A stretch of 64,000 nucleotides of DNA. It comes from Hyphomicrobiaceae bacterium (lineage in GTDB: Bacteria > Pseudomonadota > Alphaproteobacteria > Rhizobiales > Hyphomicrobiaceae). The stretch lies in NCBI GenBank assembly GCA_022844275.1, contig JALHMB010000004.1:124001-188000 (forward strand), read 5' to 3'. The notes under the pieces were generated by a model that saw nothing but the letters and a program-made list of their open reading frames with translations, had not been told where the DNA came from and made no database searches. How positions within the stretch are numbered: position 1 is the stretch's first letter; the number at the start of each line of letters is the position of its first letter. A program made the translations under genes and the position numbers. This document shows positions 17,887 through 25,969 of this stretch, one piece after another.

Positions 17887-18696
17887 ATGAAAACCATCCT
17901 CGTGCCATGTGATCAAAGCGACAGCATGCCGTCCGTGCTGACGACTGCCGATCAGCTTGCATCCAAATTCGAGAGTCTGGTCGAAGGCATCGCGCTGCGT
18001 CCCGTCCACGTCGAGATCGTGGCGCCGGACCCGATCGTGGCGGTGACCTTCCCGCCGGCCGATTGGAACGACGGCGGCTATGTGGCCAAGGCCCGGGAGA
18101 GCTTCGATCATTACTTTGCCGGCCGCCAGACGCCACGGCGGCGCTGGAAGGCGGGCGCCTCGGTCGACGATGCCGGGCTCGGCTCGCTCTCGCGCGTCTA
18201 CGACATCACGGTGCTCGGCCGGCCGACCGCGGAGGCGACAGGGCCGCGCATGACGACGCTCGAAGGCGTCCTCTTCGAAAGCGGTCGTCCGGTGCTGATC
18301 GCGCCACCGAAGCCGGTCAAGTCGTTCGGCGAGACGATCGTCATTTCCTGGAACCGCTCTACGGAGCAGGCGCGCACCAACGCCGATGCCCTGCCGCTGC
18401 TGAAACTCGCCAAGAACGTCATCGTCCTCACCATGGAGGGGATCACCGTCCCCGGCCCCTCGGGCGAGCAGTGCTGCGACTGGCTTGCCGGTCACGGCAT
18501 CAATGCGCGCGAGCTGACGCTTGGAACCGGCGGACGCAAGCCGGGTGACGCGCTTCTCGAGGAAGCGATGAAGCTCGGCGCCGACCTCATCATCAAGGGC
18601 GCCTATACGCAGAGCCGACTGCGCCACATGATCTTCGGCGGCGCGACGAGCCATCTGCTGGCCCATGCGCAGATCCCGGTGCTGATGGCGCATTGA
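17887..18696 (+). CDS. Universal stress protein (tandem-domain type)
   Basis: A 269-residue cytoplasmic UspA-fold protein. The first half begins KTILVPCDQSD with the beta-1 strand and Asp of the fold; the second half ends with LIIKGAYTQSRLRHMIFGG and a ATSHLLAHAQIPVLMAH tail, the closing pattern of UspA proteins without the full ATP-binding G-2x-G-9x-G(S/T) motif. It shares this ending with the gene at 38682, so the two are paralogues. GGAGG lies eight bases before the ATG. Such proteins often respond to starvation or low oxygen; no FNR-type box is visible here. Confidence 0.88.
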   Translation: MKTILVPCDQSDSMPSVLTTADQLASKFESLVEGIALRPVHVEIVAPDPIVAVTFPPADWNDGGYVAKARESFDHYFAGRQTPRRRWKAGASVDDAGLGSLSRVYDITVLGRPTAEATGPRMTTLEGVLFESGRPVLIAPPKPVKSFGETIVISWNRSTEQARTNADALPLLKLAKNVIVLTMEGITVPGPSGEQCCDWLAGHGINARELTLGTGGRKPGDALLEEAMKLGADLIIKGAYTQSRLRHMIFGGATSHLLAHAQIPVLMAH

Positions 18697-18756
18697 GCCA
18701 AGTTGCACTCGGGTGAGCGCCGGCTCGGGCAGAGCCGGAGCCAGGGAGGAAGAGCA

Positions 18757-19110
18757 ATGATGTGGAGCCGTGCGGCTGCTCTGTGCCTGCTCATGATCGC
18801 CAGCGCGCCGGCACTTGCGCAGGACCCTCTCCAGACGGACGGCGACAAATACAAGCTGAAGTTCGAGAACGATCGCGTTCGCGTTCTCGAATACCGCGAC
18901 ATGCCGGGTGAGAAGACGAACCAGCATCGCCACTCGGCCTTCGTGCTCTATGCGCTCGGGCCCTTCAAGCGGACGGTTACGCTGCCCGATGGCAAGGTGC
19001 TGTCGCGCGAATTCAAGGCCGGTGATGTACTGTACTCAGACGCACAAACGCATATCGGCGCAAATACCGGCGATACGCCGACCCACGTCATCATCGTCGA
19101 GTTCAAATGA
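18757..19110 (+). CDS. Small secreted cupin-domain protein
   Basis: The 117-residue product has a clear signal peptide (MMWSRAAALCLLMIASAPALAQ) and a single small cupin beta-barrel: a first motif region MPGEKTNQHRHSAFVLYALG containing the HxH metal pair, and FKAGDVLYSDAQTHIGANTGDTP with the second His. It probably binds a metal in the periplasm; whether it is an enzyme is unknown. GGGAGG with eight-base spacing sets the start at 18757 rather than an upstream ATG at 18703. It sits 60 bases after the stress-protein gene on the same strand and ends at a strong hairpin. Confidence 0.82.
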   Translation: MMWSRAAALCLLMIASAPALAQDPLQTDGDKYKLKFENDRVRVLEYRDMPGEKTNQHRHSAFVLYALGPFKRTVTLPDGKVLSREFKAGDVLYSDAQTHIGANTGDTPTHVIIVEFK

Positions 19111-19113
19111 ACT

Positions 19114-19143
19114 GTGGCCGGAAACCTCTCGGTTTCCGGCCAC
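19114..19143. terminator. Strong hairpin between convergent genes
   Basis: GTGGCCGGAAACC (19114-19126) and GGTTTCCGGCCAC (19131-19143) make a perfect 13-bp stem with a TCTC loop, three bases after the cupin stop codon and 28 bases from the end of the convergent binding-protein gene. There is no clear T tract on either side, so it may be a two-way terminator or a transcript stabiliser. Confidence 0.72.
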
Positions 19144-19170
19144 AAGCATATGCCAGCAGCGCCGGAGGCG

Positions 19171-20241
19171 TTACTTCGCCTTCCACTCCTTGGCCGCCTT
19201 GATGACGGCCGCGGAGTCGAACTTGTTGATGTCGTCGAGCAGCGAGTTGTCGAGGACGTCGGCCGCCGAAGCCTTCTCCTTGATGGTGCCGTTCGCGAGC
19301 AGCCAATCGAAGTACGCCTGGTAGTTCTCGACCAGATTCTCACCCCACCGCTTCGCGCCCACCGACTCAAGACGCCACGATACCGCGCGCGCATTGAGTG
19401 TCGCGATATCGTGAGTGAGTGCGGTCGCCTCCTCCTTGCTGGTCGACTTGGTCTGCGGCCACATATCCCACATGATGCGGATCGCGGCTTCCGGATTGTT
19501 GAGCGCGAAGAGCGTGCCCATGGCGTAGCCCTGTGCAATCGCTACCGCCTCCTTCCTGTTTTTGACGAGCGTGTCCTCGAGCGCGATGAAGCCGTTGGAC
19601 GGGAATTTGTCTATTGAAGGATGCTTGAGGCGGCGTAGCTTCACGCCTGCATTCTCAACAAGCGCGTACTGTGTGTCGAACTGAGAAAGTGCGTCGACCG
19701 AGCCATTGCGTACGAGGGCGGCGGTCTGGCCAGCCTCACCGGCAACGACGACCGAGATGTCCTTGTCCGGATCCATCCCTTCTTCCTTCGCCAGCGCGCG
19801 CACGATGATGGCGCTGGCGGATGCCATCCCGATGACCCCGATCTTCTTGCCCTTGAGGTCGGCCATGGTCTGGATCTTGCTGTCGACGGGCACGGCGAGG
19901 CCATAAATATTGCCGAGATAGGCCGTGTAATAAGTCTTTAGCTTCGCGCCCTGGGCGCGCATGACCGTGACGGGTTCGACGGATGGAAGCGCGAGCATGG
20001 TCTCGCCGGTTGCCACGAACTTTGCGCAGTCGCCGGAGCCGGGTAGGGGGACGAGCTCCACCGAAATGCCCATCTTCTCGTACCAACCGAGCTTGGTAGC
20101 GATTGCGAATGGCGCTGCTGCCGAGCTGACTGTACGCGCGCACCATCCGACGCGCACTTTTGTCTGCGCTTCGGCAGCCGTAATGGCGAGCAGGCTGCCG
20201 ACGCTTGCAAAGGCTGCTGCCAGTGCAATTGCTTTCTTCAT
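19171..20241 (-). CDS. ABC transporter substrate-binding protein (NMT1/TauA-like)
   Basis: A periplasmic binding protein for the ABC importer encoded just upstream. It has a signal peptide MKKAIALAAAFASVGSLLAI ending TAAEAQ, then the NMT1/SsuA/TauA-type fold with VRVGWCARTVSSAAAPFAIA, PLPGSGDCAKFVATGETMLA, and DLKGKKIGVIGMASASAIIV. This fold binds sulfonates, nitrate, pyrimidine precursors or aromatic acids; I cannot choose. AGGGAGG precedes the ATG at 20241, which overlaps the permease stop by four bases; a longer upstream frame is spurious. It is last in an ATPase-permease-binding protein operon. Confidence 0.92.
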   Translation of the reverse strand: MKKAIALAAAFASVGSLLAITAAEAQTKVRVGWCARTVSSAAAPFAIATKLGWYEKMGISVELVPLPGSGDCAKFVATGETMLALPSVEPVTVMRAQGAKLKTYYTAYLGNIYGLAVPVDSKIQTMADLKGKKIGVIGMASASAIIVRALAKEEGMDPDKDISVVVAGEAGQTAALVRNGSVDALSQFDTQYALVENAGVKLRRLKHPSIDKFPSNGFIALEDTLVKNRKEAVAIAQGYAMGTLFALNNPEAAIRIMWDMWPQTKSTSKEEATALTHDIATLNARAVSWRLESVGAKRWGENLVENYQAYFDWLLANGTIKEKASAADVLDNSLLDDINKFDSAAVIKAAKEWKAK

Positions 20242-21041
20242 ACCGAACCTCCCTTTTGCGAAGAGTTGTCTGTATCGCCGCCCGTGTTTGCCACCTCCCA
20301 GAAAAGAAGATGGCGACGGGCCAGGACGATAATGCCGTTCAGGCACAATCCGAGCAGCGACAGGATCAGCAGGATCGAGAACTGTCCTGCCACGTCCATG
20401 TTGAAGTTCATGCTCTGGATCAGCATCCCGAGGCCCCTCTCAGCGCCGACGAACTCGGCGACGATCGCGCCGATGAGAGCGAAGATCATCGCGATCTCGA
20501 GGCCGGCGAAGATGTAGGGGAGCGCATTCGGCAGTTGCAGCATGAAGAAGATCTGCGAGCGCGAAGCGGCGAGCGAGCGCATGAGATTGATGCGGTCCTC
20601 CTCAGCCGAGCGCAGGCCGACGATCGTGTTCACCATCAGCGGGAAGAAAGCGACGAGCGCCGCGTTGATGACTTTCGAGGTGAGCCCGAGACCGAACCAG
20701 ACGATGATCAGTGGTGCCAGCGCGACCTTCGGCATGGCCTGGAACATCACGATGAACGGGTAGAGAAAATATTCGACGCGACGGCTCAACGCGACGAGAG
20801 TACCGAGCAGGAAGGCCAGGAAGGTTCCGGCGAGGAAGCCGAGCAGCGTCTCGGTAAGCGTGACAAAGAAGTGCTGCGGATAGACGTTGGTCCTGAAGCC
20901 GTTATACATCGCGAAGAAGATGCGCGACGGCGCCGGCAGGATGTACTCGGGAACTTCCGTGAGCTTCACGAGGAATTCCCAAACCGCAAGCACGGCCACG
21001 ATGAGCAGCAGTCTCAGGACGAAGTGTTTCACGCCACCCAT
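20238..21041 (-). CDS. ABC transporter permease (SsuC/TauC type)
   Basis: The 267-residue membrane subunit has about six helices. The first follows MGGVKHFVLRLLLIVAVLAV and TVTLTETLLGFLAGTFLAF-type segments follow later. The cytoplasmic loop that docks on the ATPase includes SLAASRSQIFFMLQLPNALPYIFAGLEIA, the EAA-like region, and is followed by GAIVAEFVGAERGLGMLIQ. The gene starts inside the ATPase stop (TGATG) and ends overlapping the binding-protein start, so the three genes are translationally coupled. Confidence 0.93.
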   Translation of the reverse strand: MGGVKHFVLRLLLIVAVLAVWEFLVKLTEVPEYILPAPSRIFFAMYNGFRTNVYPQHFFVTLTETLLGFLAGTFLAFLLGTLVALSRRVEYFLYPFIVMFQAMPKVALAPLIIVWFGLGLTSKVINAALVAFFPLMVNTIVGLRSAEEDRINLMRSLAASRSQIFFMLQLPNALPYIFAGLEIAMIFALIGAIVAEFVGAERGLGMLIQSMNFNMDVAGQFSILLILSLLGLCLNGIIVLARRHLLFWEVANTGGDTDNSSQKGGSV

Positions 21042-21853
21042 CAGTCCAGCCCTCCATCGGCATTGAGCGCGACGCGGATGCGCTTCACGTAGGCACCGAA
21101 AGCCTCGGTGTTCATGACCTCGAGCGGTCGCGGTCGCGGCAGGTCGACCTTGAAGGCATCACCGATCTTGCCGGGGCGCGCCGTCATCACGATCACGCGG
21201 TCGGCGAGATAGACGGCCTCGGATGTCGAGTGAGTAATGAAGAGAATGGTCTTGCGGCTATCCATCCAGATGCGCTGCAGCTCGACGTTCATGGTCTCGC
21301 GTGTCATGGCATCAAGAGCGCCGAACGGCTCGTCCATGAGCAGGATCGCGGGGTCGTGGATGAGCGCGCGAATGATGCCGACGCGCTGCTGCATGCCACC
21401 GGAGAGTTCGCGCGGATATCGGTTCTCGAAGCCCTCGAGCCCAACGAGGCGGACGAGGTCCATCGCGCGCTTGCGCATCTTCTCCTTTTCGAGGCCCTGC
21501 ACGTCCGCCGGCAGCAGCACGTTCTGCAGGACGGTGCGCCATGGGAACAGAACCGGCGTCTGGAACACGACGCCGATGTCGCGCCGCGCGCCCTTTATGG
21601 GCGTGCCGTTGAGCGTCGCCTGACCTTCGCTCGGCGGCAGCAGGCCCGCGAGGATCTTCAGCAGCGTGGACTTGCCGCAGCCTGATGGCCCGACGATGGA
21701 GATGAATTCGCCGTCGGCGATCGAAAAGCTGATGTCGGAAAGCGCAAGGACGCCTGTGTCCTTCTTTCCATAAGTCAATGATAGCCGATCGACGGAAATG
21801 ACGTCGCGGCCTACGGAAGATACGGCGCGAGCCGCCCGCGCGGCTCCGTTCAT
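21041..21853 (-). CDS. ABC transporter ATP-binding protein (SsuB/TauB type)
   Basis: This subunit powers the importer. It shows Walker A GPSGCGKST, the Q-loop VFQTPVLFPWRTV, the LSGGMQQRVGI signature, Walker B ILLMDEPFGALDAMTRE and the switch His in ILFITHSTSEAVYLADRV. The start is uncertain: a GGAGG lies well placed for a TTG at 21862, while the ATG at 21853 gives MNGAARAARAV; a still longer frame to 21940 is unlikely. It leads a three-gene operon divergent from the amidase at 22124, suggesting the importer and the amidase handle related compounds. Confidence 0.93.
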   Translation of the reverse strand: MNGAARAARAVSSVGRDVISVDRLSLTYGKKDTGVLALSDISFSIADGEFISIVGPSGCGKSTLLKILAGLLPPSEGQATLNGTPIKGARRDIGVVFQTPVLFPWRTVLQNVLLPADVQGLEKEKMRKRAMDLVRLVGLEGFENRYPRELSGGMQQRVGIIRALIHDPAILLMDEPFGALDAMTRETMNVELQRIWMDSRKTILFITHSTSEAVYLADRVIVMTARPGKIGDAFKVDLPRPRPLEVMNTEAFGAYVKRIRVALNADGGLD

Positions 21854-22123
21854 TTCATTCAAAAGACGTTCCTCCCAGAACGGCAAAACTGGCTCGCAGT
21901 CCGCTTGTTGCTTTTGTTGTTCCGTCGGCGGACACGACACGTGCGTTGTCCGGACAGGCAGATGCTCGAGCTTTGTACTCCTGCACGCAAAGTAGGGTAT
22001 CTGGCAAGAGCCAATACACTCCGATCCTGGTGGCTTATCAAAAGGGTTGATGGCGTCCCGCCATTGCGGTGATCATGCCGCCGGTGCGTCTCGAATCTGA
22101 TCCAGAAGGAAAGTTCCTAGAAG

Positions 22124-23560
22124 ATGTCCAACGACTTCGCATGGCTCGGCGCGGCCGAAATCGCGGCCCTCATCCGCGACCGCAAAGCTTCCGCGCACGA
22201 GGTCATGCAGGCGACGCTCGCCCGAGCCGAGAAGGCGCAGGCCGCGCTCAACTGCTTCATCACGATCTGTGCCGAGGACGCGCTGCGCGACGCCAATGCC
22301 GCTGACGCGGCAGTCGCGCGCGGTGACGCTCTCGGTCCGCTTCATGGCGTGCCGCTCCACGTGAAGGACCTCGTGAATACGAAGGGCGTGCGCACGACTT
22401 TCGCCTCGCACATGTACGCCGACAATGTTCCTGCTGCCGACGCGGTCTCCGTTGCGCGCTTGAAGGCGGCCGGCGCCATCCTCATGGGCAAGACGACGAC
22501 GCCCGAGTTCGGGCACATGCCCTTCACCGAGGCGCCGCTCTTCGGCCGCACGTGCAATCCCTATGATGCGGGGCGCACCTGCGGTGGCTCCTCGGGTGGC
22601 GCAGCGGCGGCCATGGCCGTCGGCGTCGGTCCGCTCGCAATCGCGACCGATGCCGGCGGATCGACGCGTATTCCCGCGGCCTGCTGCGGCGTCGTCGGCT
22701 TCAAGCAGTCGCTCGGCCTCGTCCCGCACGACATGGCGCCCGATACCTTCGGCAACATGTCCTACATCACGCCGACGACGCGCAACGTCATGGATACGGC
22801 GCTCATGCTCGAAGCCATGGGTGGCGCCGACCCGAGCGACATCCACTCCTTCGGCGCATCAACCGGTGGTCTTGTGGAAGCCGCACGAGGCGAAGGCGAT
22901 CTCAAGGGCGTGCGTATCGGCTGGCGGCCCTACGTCGGCAACACCGTCGTCGACAGCGAGATTCTCTCGCGCTGCGAGGATGTCGCCGACGCGCTCGGTG
23001 ATCTCGGTGCCATCGTCGAGCCCATGGGTGACGACATGGAGCCGACCGAGCCCATGTGGCTCGTCGTCTCGACGGCGCTCTGGAATGCCCGCTTCGCCGA
23101 CCAGCTCCCGAAATGGCGCGACAAGATGAGCCCGACGCTGGTGCGTCAGATGTCCGGCGGCGGCCAGCACACGGCTGAAATGCTTGCCCGTGCCAATCTC
23201 CAGCGGACGGCCATCTATCGCAAAGTTCAGGGCTGGTTCGACCGCTACGATATCATCCTCATGCCGACGCTCTCACGCACGGCACTGCCCATCCAGGAGC
23301 GGCTGTTCGACCCGATCGAGATCGAGGGCAAGGTCGTCGATTCCATCCGCAAGGCTTGGTACCCCTACACGCATCCCTTCAATCTCACCGGCAATCCGGC
23401 TGTGACGCTGCCCGCGGGATTGCACTCGGATGGGCTGCCGATCGCCATCCAGCTCGTTGGCCGACGTGGTGCCGACGCGGCACTACTGCGCGCCTCGGCA
23501 ATCTACGAGCGTGCGCATCCCTGGGACGAGTACAGGCCGAAGGTCGCGGGGTTGGAGTGA
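22124..23560 (+). CDS. Amidase (amidase signature family)
   Basis: A hydrolase of amide bonds using a Ser-cisSer-Lys triad. The 478-residue product has the catalytic Lys in VPLHVKDLVNTKG at about residue 84, the Gly/Ser-rich loop CGGSSGGAAAAMAVG at about 154-168, and the nucleophile Ser in DAGGSTRIPAACCG. The fold is shared with GatA, but the divergence and lack of gatB/gatC neighbours point to a small-molecule amidase. It is divergent from an ABC importer operon, with about 270 bases between. It is more distant from the two other amidases here (45247 and 61440) than those are from each other. Confidence 0.9.
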   Translation: MSNDFAWLGAAEIAALIRDRKASAHEVMQATLARAEKAQAALNCFITICAEDALRDANAADAAVARGDALGPLHGVPLHVKDLVNTKGVRTTFASHMYADNVPAADAVSVARLKAAGAILMGKTTTPEFGHMPFTEAPLFGRTCNPYDAGRTCGGSSGGAAAAMAVGVGPLAIATDAGGSTRIPAACCGVVGFKQSLGLVPHDMAPDTFGNMSYITPTTRNVMDTALMLEAMGGADPSDIHSFGASTGGLVEAARGEGDLKGVRIGWRPYVGNTVVDSEILSRCEDVADALGDLGAIVEPMGDDMEPTEPMWLVVSTALWNARFADQLPKWRDKMSPTLVRQMSGGGQHTAEMLARANLQRTAIYRKVQGWFDRYDIILMPTLSRTALPIQERLFDPIEIEGKVVDSIRKAWYPYTHPFNLTGNPAVTLPAGLHSDGLPIAIQLVGRRGADAALLRASAIYERAHPWDEYRPKVAGLE

Positions 23561-23573
23561 GCCTTCGCGCTCG

Positions 23574-23636
23574 CGCGCGAACGGGGGCTAAGCCCCCGAA
23601 CCCCCACCGGGAGGGAACACCCTCCCGGACCCACCT
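23574..23636 (+). repeat. GC-rich repeat, left arm of an inverted pair
   Basis: It begins GCGCGAACGGGGGCTAAGCC and contains two small hairpins: GGGGGCT/AGCCCCC and CGGGAGGG/CCCTCCCG. A diverged inverted copy lies at 23835-23892. The two flank a three-hairpin element at the convergent ends of the amidase and the DciA-like gene. Confidence 0.7.
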
Positions 23637-23676
23637 GCTTTTATGGCTTTGGCATTCGCGGCGAGCGCTCACTTCC

Positions 23677-23795
23677 CCCTCTCCCCATTGCCTTCAATGG
23701 GGAGAGGGTCGGGGTGAGGGGCGGGAACTTGTGAGACGTTTGCGTATGCCGCTGCCCCTCATCCTAACCTTCTCCCCGTAAGAACGGGGAGAAGG
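23677..23795. repeat. Three-hairpin GC-rich repeat element, copy A
   Basis: Three consecutive stems: CCCTCTCCCCATTG with its complement (23677-23690 with 23695-23708, 14 bp, 4-base loop), GAGGGGC/GCCCCTC (23716-23722 with 23754-23760), and CCTTCTCCCCGT/ACGGGGAGAAGG (23768-23779 with 23784-23795). The middle part (GAGGGGCGGGA, ACTTGT, GTATGCCGC, GCCCCTCA) is shared with copy B at 51934-52048. Both copies lie between convergent genes, where they could act as two-way terminators or transcript ends. Confidence 0.88.
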
Positions 23796-23834
23796 GACGG
23801 CGGAGCGCTCGCGGCGAACTCCAAATTCAAAAAA

Positions 23835-23892
23835 GGCGGGGGCTCCTGGGGTGTCCCCCGGTCGGGGTGCGGGGCCGAGGCCCCGCTCGCGC
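23835..23892 (-). repeat. GC-rich repeat, right arm of an inverted pair
   Basis: Read on the minus strand it begins GCGCGAGCGGGGCCTCGGCC and runs through CCCCGACCGGGGGACACCCC, aligning with the element at 23574-23636 with scattered differences. With that element it encloses the three-hairpin repeat, so the whole 346-base gap between the amidase and the DciA-like gene is repeat DNA. Confidence 0.65.
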
Positions 23893-23906
23893 CAAAGGCG
23901 CGATCG

Positions 23907-24440
23907 TCAGCGATGCCCGCGACGCGTCAGGCCCGCCTGCATCTTCTCTAGCGCGGCGCGGAGGCCTTCATCGGCGACGGCGGCGACCATTGGCGCGGTT
24001 TCGCTGCGATCGAAAACCCGGCCTGTCGGCTGGGCTGCCGGCGCGGGCGGAAGCGCACCTTCCACCGGCGCCTGTATGATGCGCAACTCGGCGACGGCGC
24101 GGTAGCCGAAGTGGGCGTTGATGCGCTCGATGATCTGACGGGCGCGATACTGAACATCGAGGGCACGGCCGAGGTCGACGCGCAGTATGAGCGTCGCACC
24201 CTGCCGCTCGGGTCCGGTCTCGTCGTCCGTCTCGTGACCGCGTGGCCATTTGAGGCGGTCCGGCGACGTGTAGCGAGCGAGGTCCTTGCCGACGATGCCA
24301 GCCCAGTCCGTGAGCAGCGCCGCGGTCGAGAAACCGAAGCGCTCGAAGGCTTTACGGGTCAGGCCCGGCACCATGCTGCCGACCGTCTTGTAGACGAACT
24401 TGCCCTTGCCGGGCGTGAAATTGCGTGAAACGTGCGACAT
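23907..24440 (-). CDS. DUF721 (DciA-like) protein
   Basis: DUF721 proteins include DciA, a loader or partner of the replicative helicase DnaB in bacteria lacking DnaC. The 177-residue product shows the family core: MVPGLTRKAFERFGFSTAAL, LLTDWAGIVGKDLARYTSPDRLKWP, then ATLILRVDLGRALDVQYRARQIIERINAHFGYRAVAELRII, and a disordered C-terminal tail. It is divergent from mutY, a layout common in related bacteria. DciA function is inferred from the family and not shown here. A CtrA-type box lies in the divergent promoter region. Confidence 0.85.
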   Translation of the reverse strand: MSHVSRNFTPGKGKFVYKTVGSMVPGLTRKAFERFGFSTAALLTDWAGIVGKDLARYTSPDRLKWPRGHETDDETGPERQGATLILRVDLGRALDVQYRARQIIERINAHFGYRAVAELRIIQAPVEGALPPAPAAQPTGRVFDRSETAPMVAAVADEGLRAALEKMQAGLTRRGHR

Positions 24441-24499
24441 TTACGGAACTCTGCTCGTTGAGAGCGCCCCCGCTCAGTTCCCATTCGGTCGAGTCGTGC

Positions 24500-24514
24500 T
24501 TAACATCAGGTTAA
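24500..24514. promoter_or_regulatory. CtrA-type box TTAA-N7-TTAA
   Basis: TTAA at 24500-24503 and TTAA at 24511-24514 are exactly 7 bases apart, matching the full CtrA site known from Caulobacter and used in Rhizobiales. It lies in the 104-base gap between the divergent DciA-like gene and mutY, 31 bases before the mutY start. AT-rich perfect sites are rare by chance in such GC-rich DNA, but binding is inferred. Confidence 0.55.
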
Positions 24515-24544
24515 TGATTCGGGGCGCGGGCCAGGGGCGATCGA

Positions 24545-25651
24545 ATGACCGCTGCGGCAAGACTGCAACACATCTGGCCGGCCCCCGGTCCGGGCACGGT
24601 GACGGCGCTGCTCGACTGGTACGAGCGCGAACGCCGGGACCTCCCCTGGCGGATGGCGCCGGGCGAGGCGGGGGACCCTTACCGTGTCTGGCTGAGCGAG
24701 ATCATGCTCCAGCAGACGACCGTCAAGACGGTCATTCCCTATTATCTGAAATTCCTGACGCGCTGGCCGGATGTGACGTCACTGGCGGCCGCCGATCTCG
24801 ATAGCGTACTCGCTGCATGGGCGGGCCTCGGCTACTACAGCCGCGCGCGCAATCTGCACGCCTGCGCCCGCGCCGTCGTCGAGCTGCACGGCGGCGAGTT
24901 TCCGGATACCGAAGCCGCGCTCGGCGAGTTGCCCGGCATCGGCCCGTACACGGCAGCGGCCATCGCGGCGATCGCTTTCGGCCGTCGCGCGACGCCTGTG
25001 GATGGCAACATCGAGCGCGTGATCGCGCGCCTGTTTGCGGTGGCCGAGCCCGTGCCCGGCGCCAAGGCGGAGTTGCGCCGTCTAGCGGCCACTCTGACCC
25101 CGAAGAAGCGCGCGGGCGACTACGCGCAGGCCATGATGGATCTCGGTGCCAGCATCTGCACGCCGCGCCGGCCTTCATGCATGGTGTGCCCCATCGAGAG
25201 CCACTGTGCGGCGCACGCCATGGCCATCGAAGCGAGCCTGCCGGCGCGTGCAGTGAAGAAGCCGCGACCCGAGCGCTTCGGCACGGCTTTTCTCGTTATC
25301 AGTGAGGACGGCCGCATTCTGCTCCGCCAGCGGCCACCGACGGGCCTGCTCGCGAGTATGCTGGAAGTGCCCTCGACGGAATGGACGGAGATGCGGCCGG
25401 TGACGAAGGACGCTCTGCGCCGGGCGCCGGTGCGTGGCGACTGGTGGCCCGTGGTCGGCACTGTCGTGCACGTCTTCACGCACTTCCGCCTGGAGCTGAC
25501 CGTCTATCGTGCGCTCGTGCGTGACGAGGCGGTCGTCGATCTCTGGGCCGAGCCCGAGCGCTGCCGCTGGGTGCATCGTCGCGACCTCGACGACGTCGCG
25601 CTGCCGAGCGTCATGCGCAAGGTCATCGCGCATGGGATGCCGGGGGCGTGA
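24545..25651 (+). CDS. mutY: A/G-specific adenine glycosylase
   Basis: MutY removes adenine mispaired with 8-oxoguanine. The 368-residue protein has catalytic Glu52 in LSEIMLQQTTV, the helix-hairpin-helix LPGIGPYTAAAIAAIAFG, the catalytic Asp in PVDGNIERVIARL, a [4Fe-4S] ligand set C-x6-C-x2-C-x5-C (CTPRRPSCMVCPIESHC, about residues 207-223), and a C-terminal Nudix-like domain that recognises 8-oxoG. All key residues are present. It faces the DciA-like gene with a CtrA-type box between them. Confidence 0.97.
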   Translation: MTAAARLQHIWPAPGPGTVTALLDWYERERRDLPWRMAPGEAGDPYRVWLSEIMLQQTTVKTVIPYYLKFLTRWPDVTSLAAADLDSVLAAWAGLGYYSRARNLHACARAVVELHGGEFPDTEAALGELPGIGPYTAAAIAAIAFGRRATPVDGNIERVIARLFAVAEPVPGAKAELRRLAATLTPKKRAGDYAQAMMDLGASICTPRRPSCMVCPIESHCAAHAMAIEASLPARAVKKPRPERFGTAFLVISEDGRILLRQRPPTGLLASMLEVPSTEWTEMRPVTKDALRRAPVRGDWWPVVGTVVHVFTHFRLELTVYRALVRDEAVVDLWAEPERCRWVHRRDLDDVALPSVMRKVIAHGMPGA

Positions 25652-25669
25652 GGGAGTAAGTTCGCAGCG

Positions 25670-25831
25670 ATGATATCGCGTGGTGCCAGGGGAACGGAGG
25701 GCAATGCGCAGGTGGCGGATGCGCTCGCCGTGTCCTCGACGTCGGTTCGGAAGCGGGCCGCGATGCGGCAGCCCGGCCGTTTCGGCCGCACCGAAGTGAG
25801 CTGGACGAAGCTCGTATTCCGGAAGCTGTAG
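25670..25831 (+). CDS. Possible 53-codon ORF of unknown nature in the mutY-TPR gap
   Basis: An ATG-started frame of 53 codons ends in TAG at 25829-25831, giving a basic protein ending FGRTEVSWTKLVFRKL. There is no well-spaced ribosome site and I do not recognise the sequence; it could be the remnant C-terminus of a larger gene or a chance frame. The remainder of the 318-base gap (25832-25969) holds only a short inverted repeat (GTCACC near 25854 with GGTGAC near 25866). Confidence 0.2.
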   Translation: MISRGARGTEGNAQVADALAVSSTSVRKRAAMRQPGRFGRTEVSWTKLVFRKL

Positions 25832-25969
25832 CGGACGACACGCCCGCACCATCCGTCACCCTACGGGGTGACGCTGGCCGGAGAAGACTCTGCTTCACTG
25901 AGCATGGAGGGGTCGGTGGTCGCCTGAGCGGCTTCGGCTTGGCACGCTCGGCGATCGCAGGTCAGGAAC

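Noticed and set aside
21863-22123. Possible TPP riboswitch before the NMT1-type ABC operon
   Set aside because: NMT1-like binding proteins sometimes belong to thiamine uptake, but the CTGAGA and the conserved ACCTGA-type core of the TPP aptamer are not present in the divergent gap.
23601-23800. CRISPR-like array suggested by repeated GC-rich blocks
   Set aside because: The repeats are inverted hairpin arms of unequal spacing and not direct repeats with unique spacers, and no cas genes are present.
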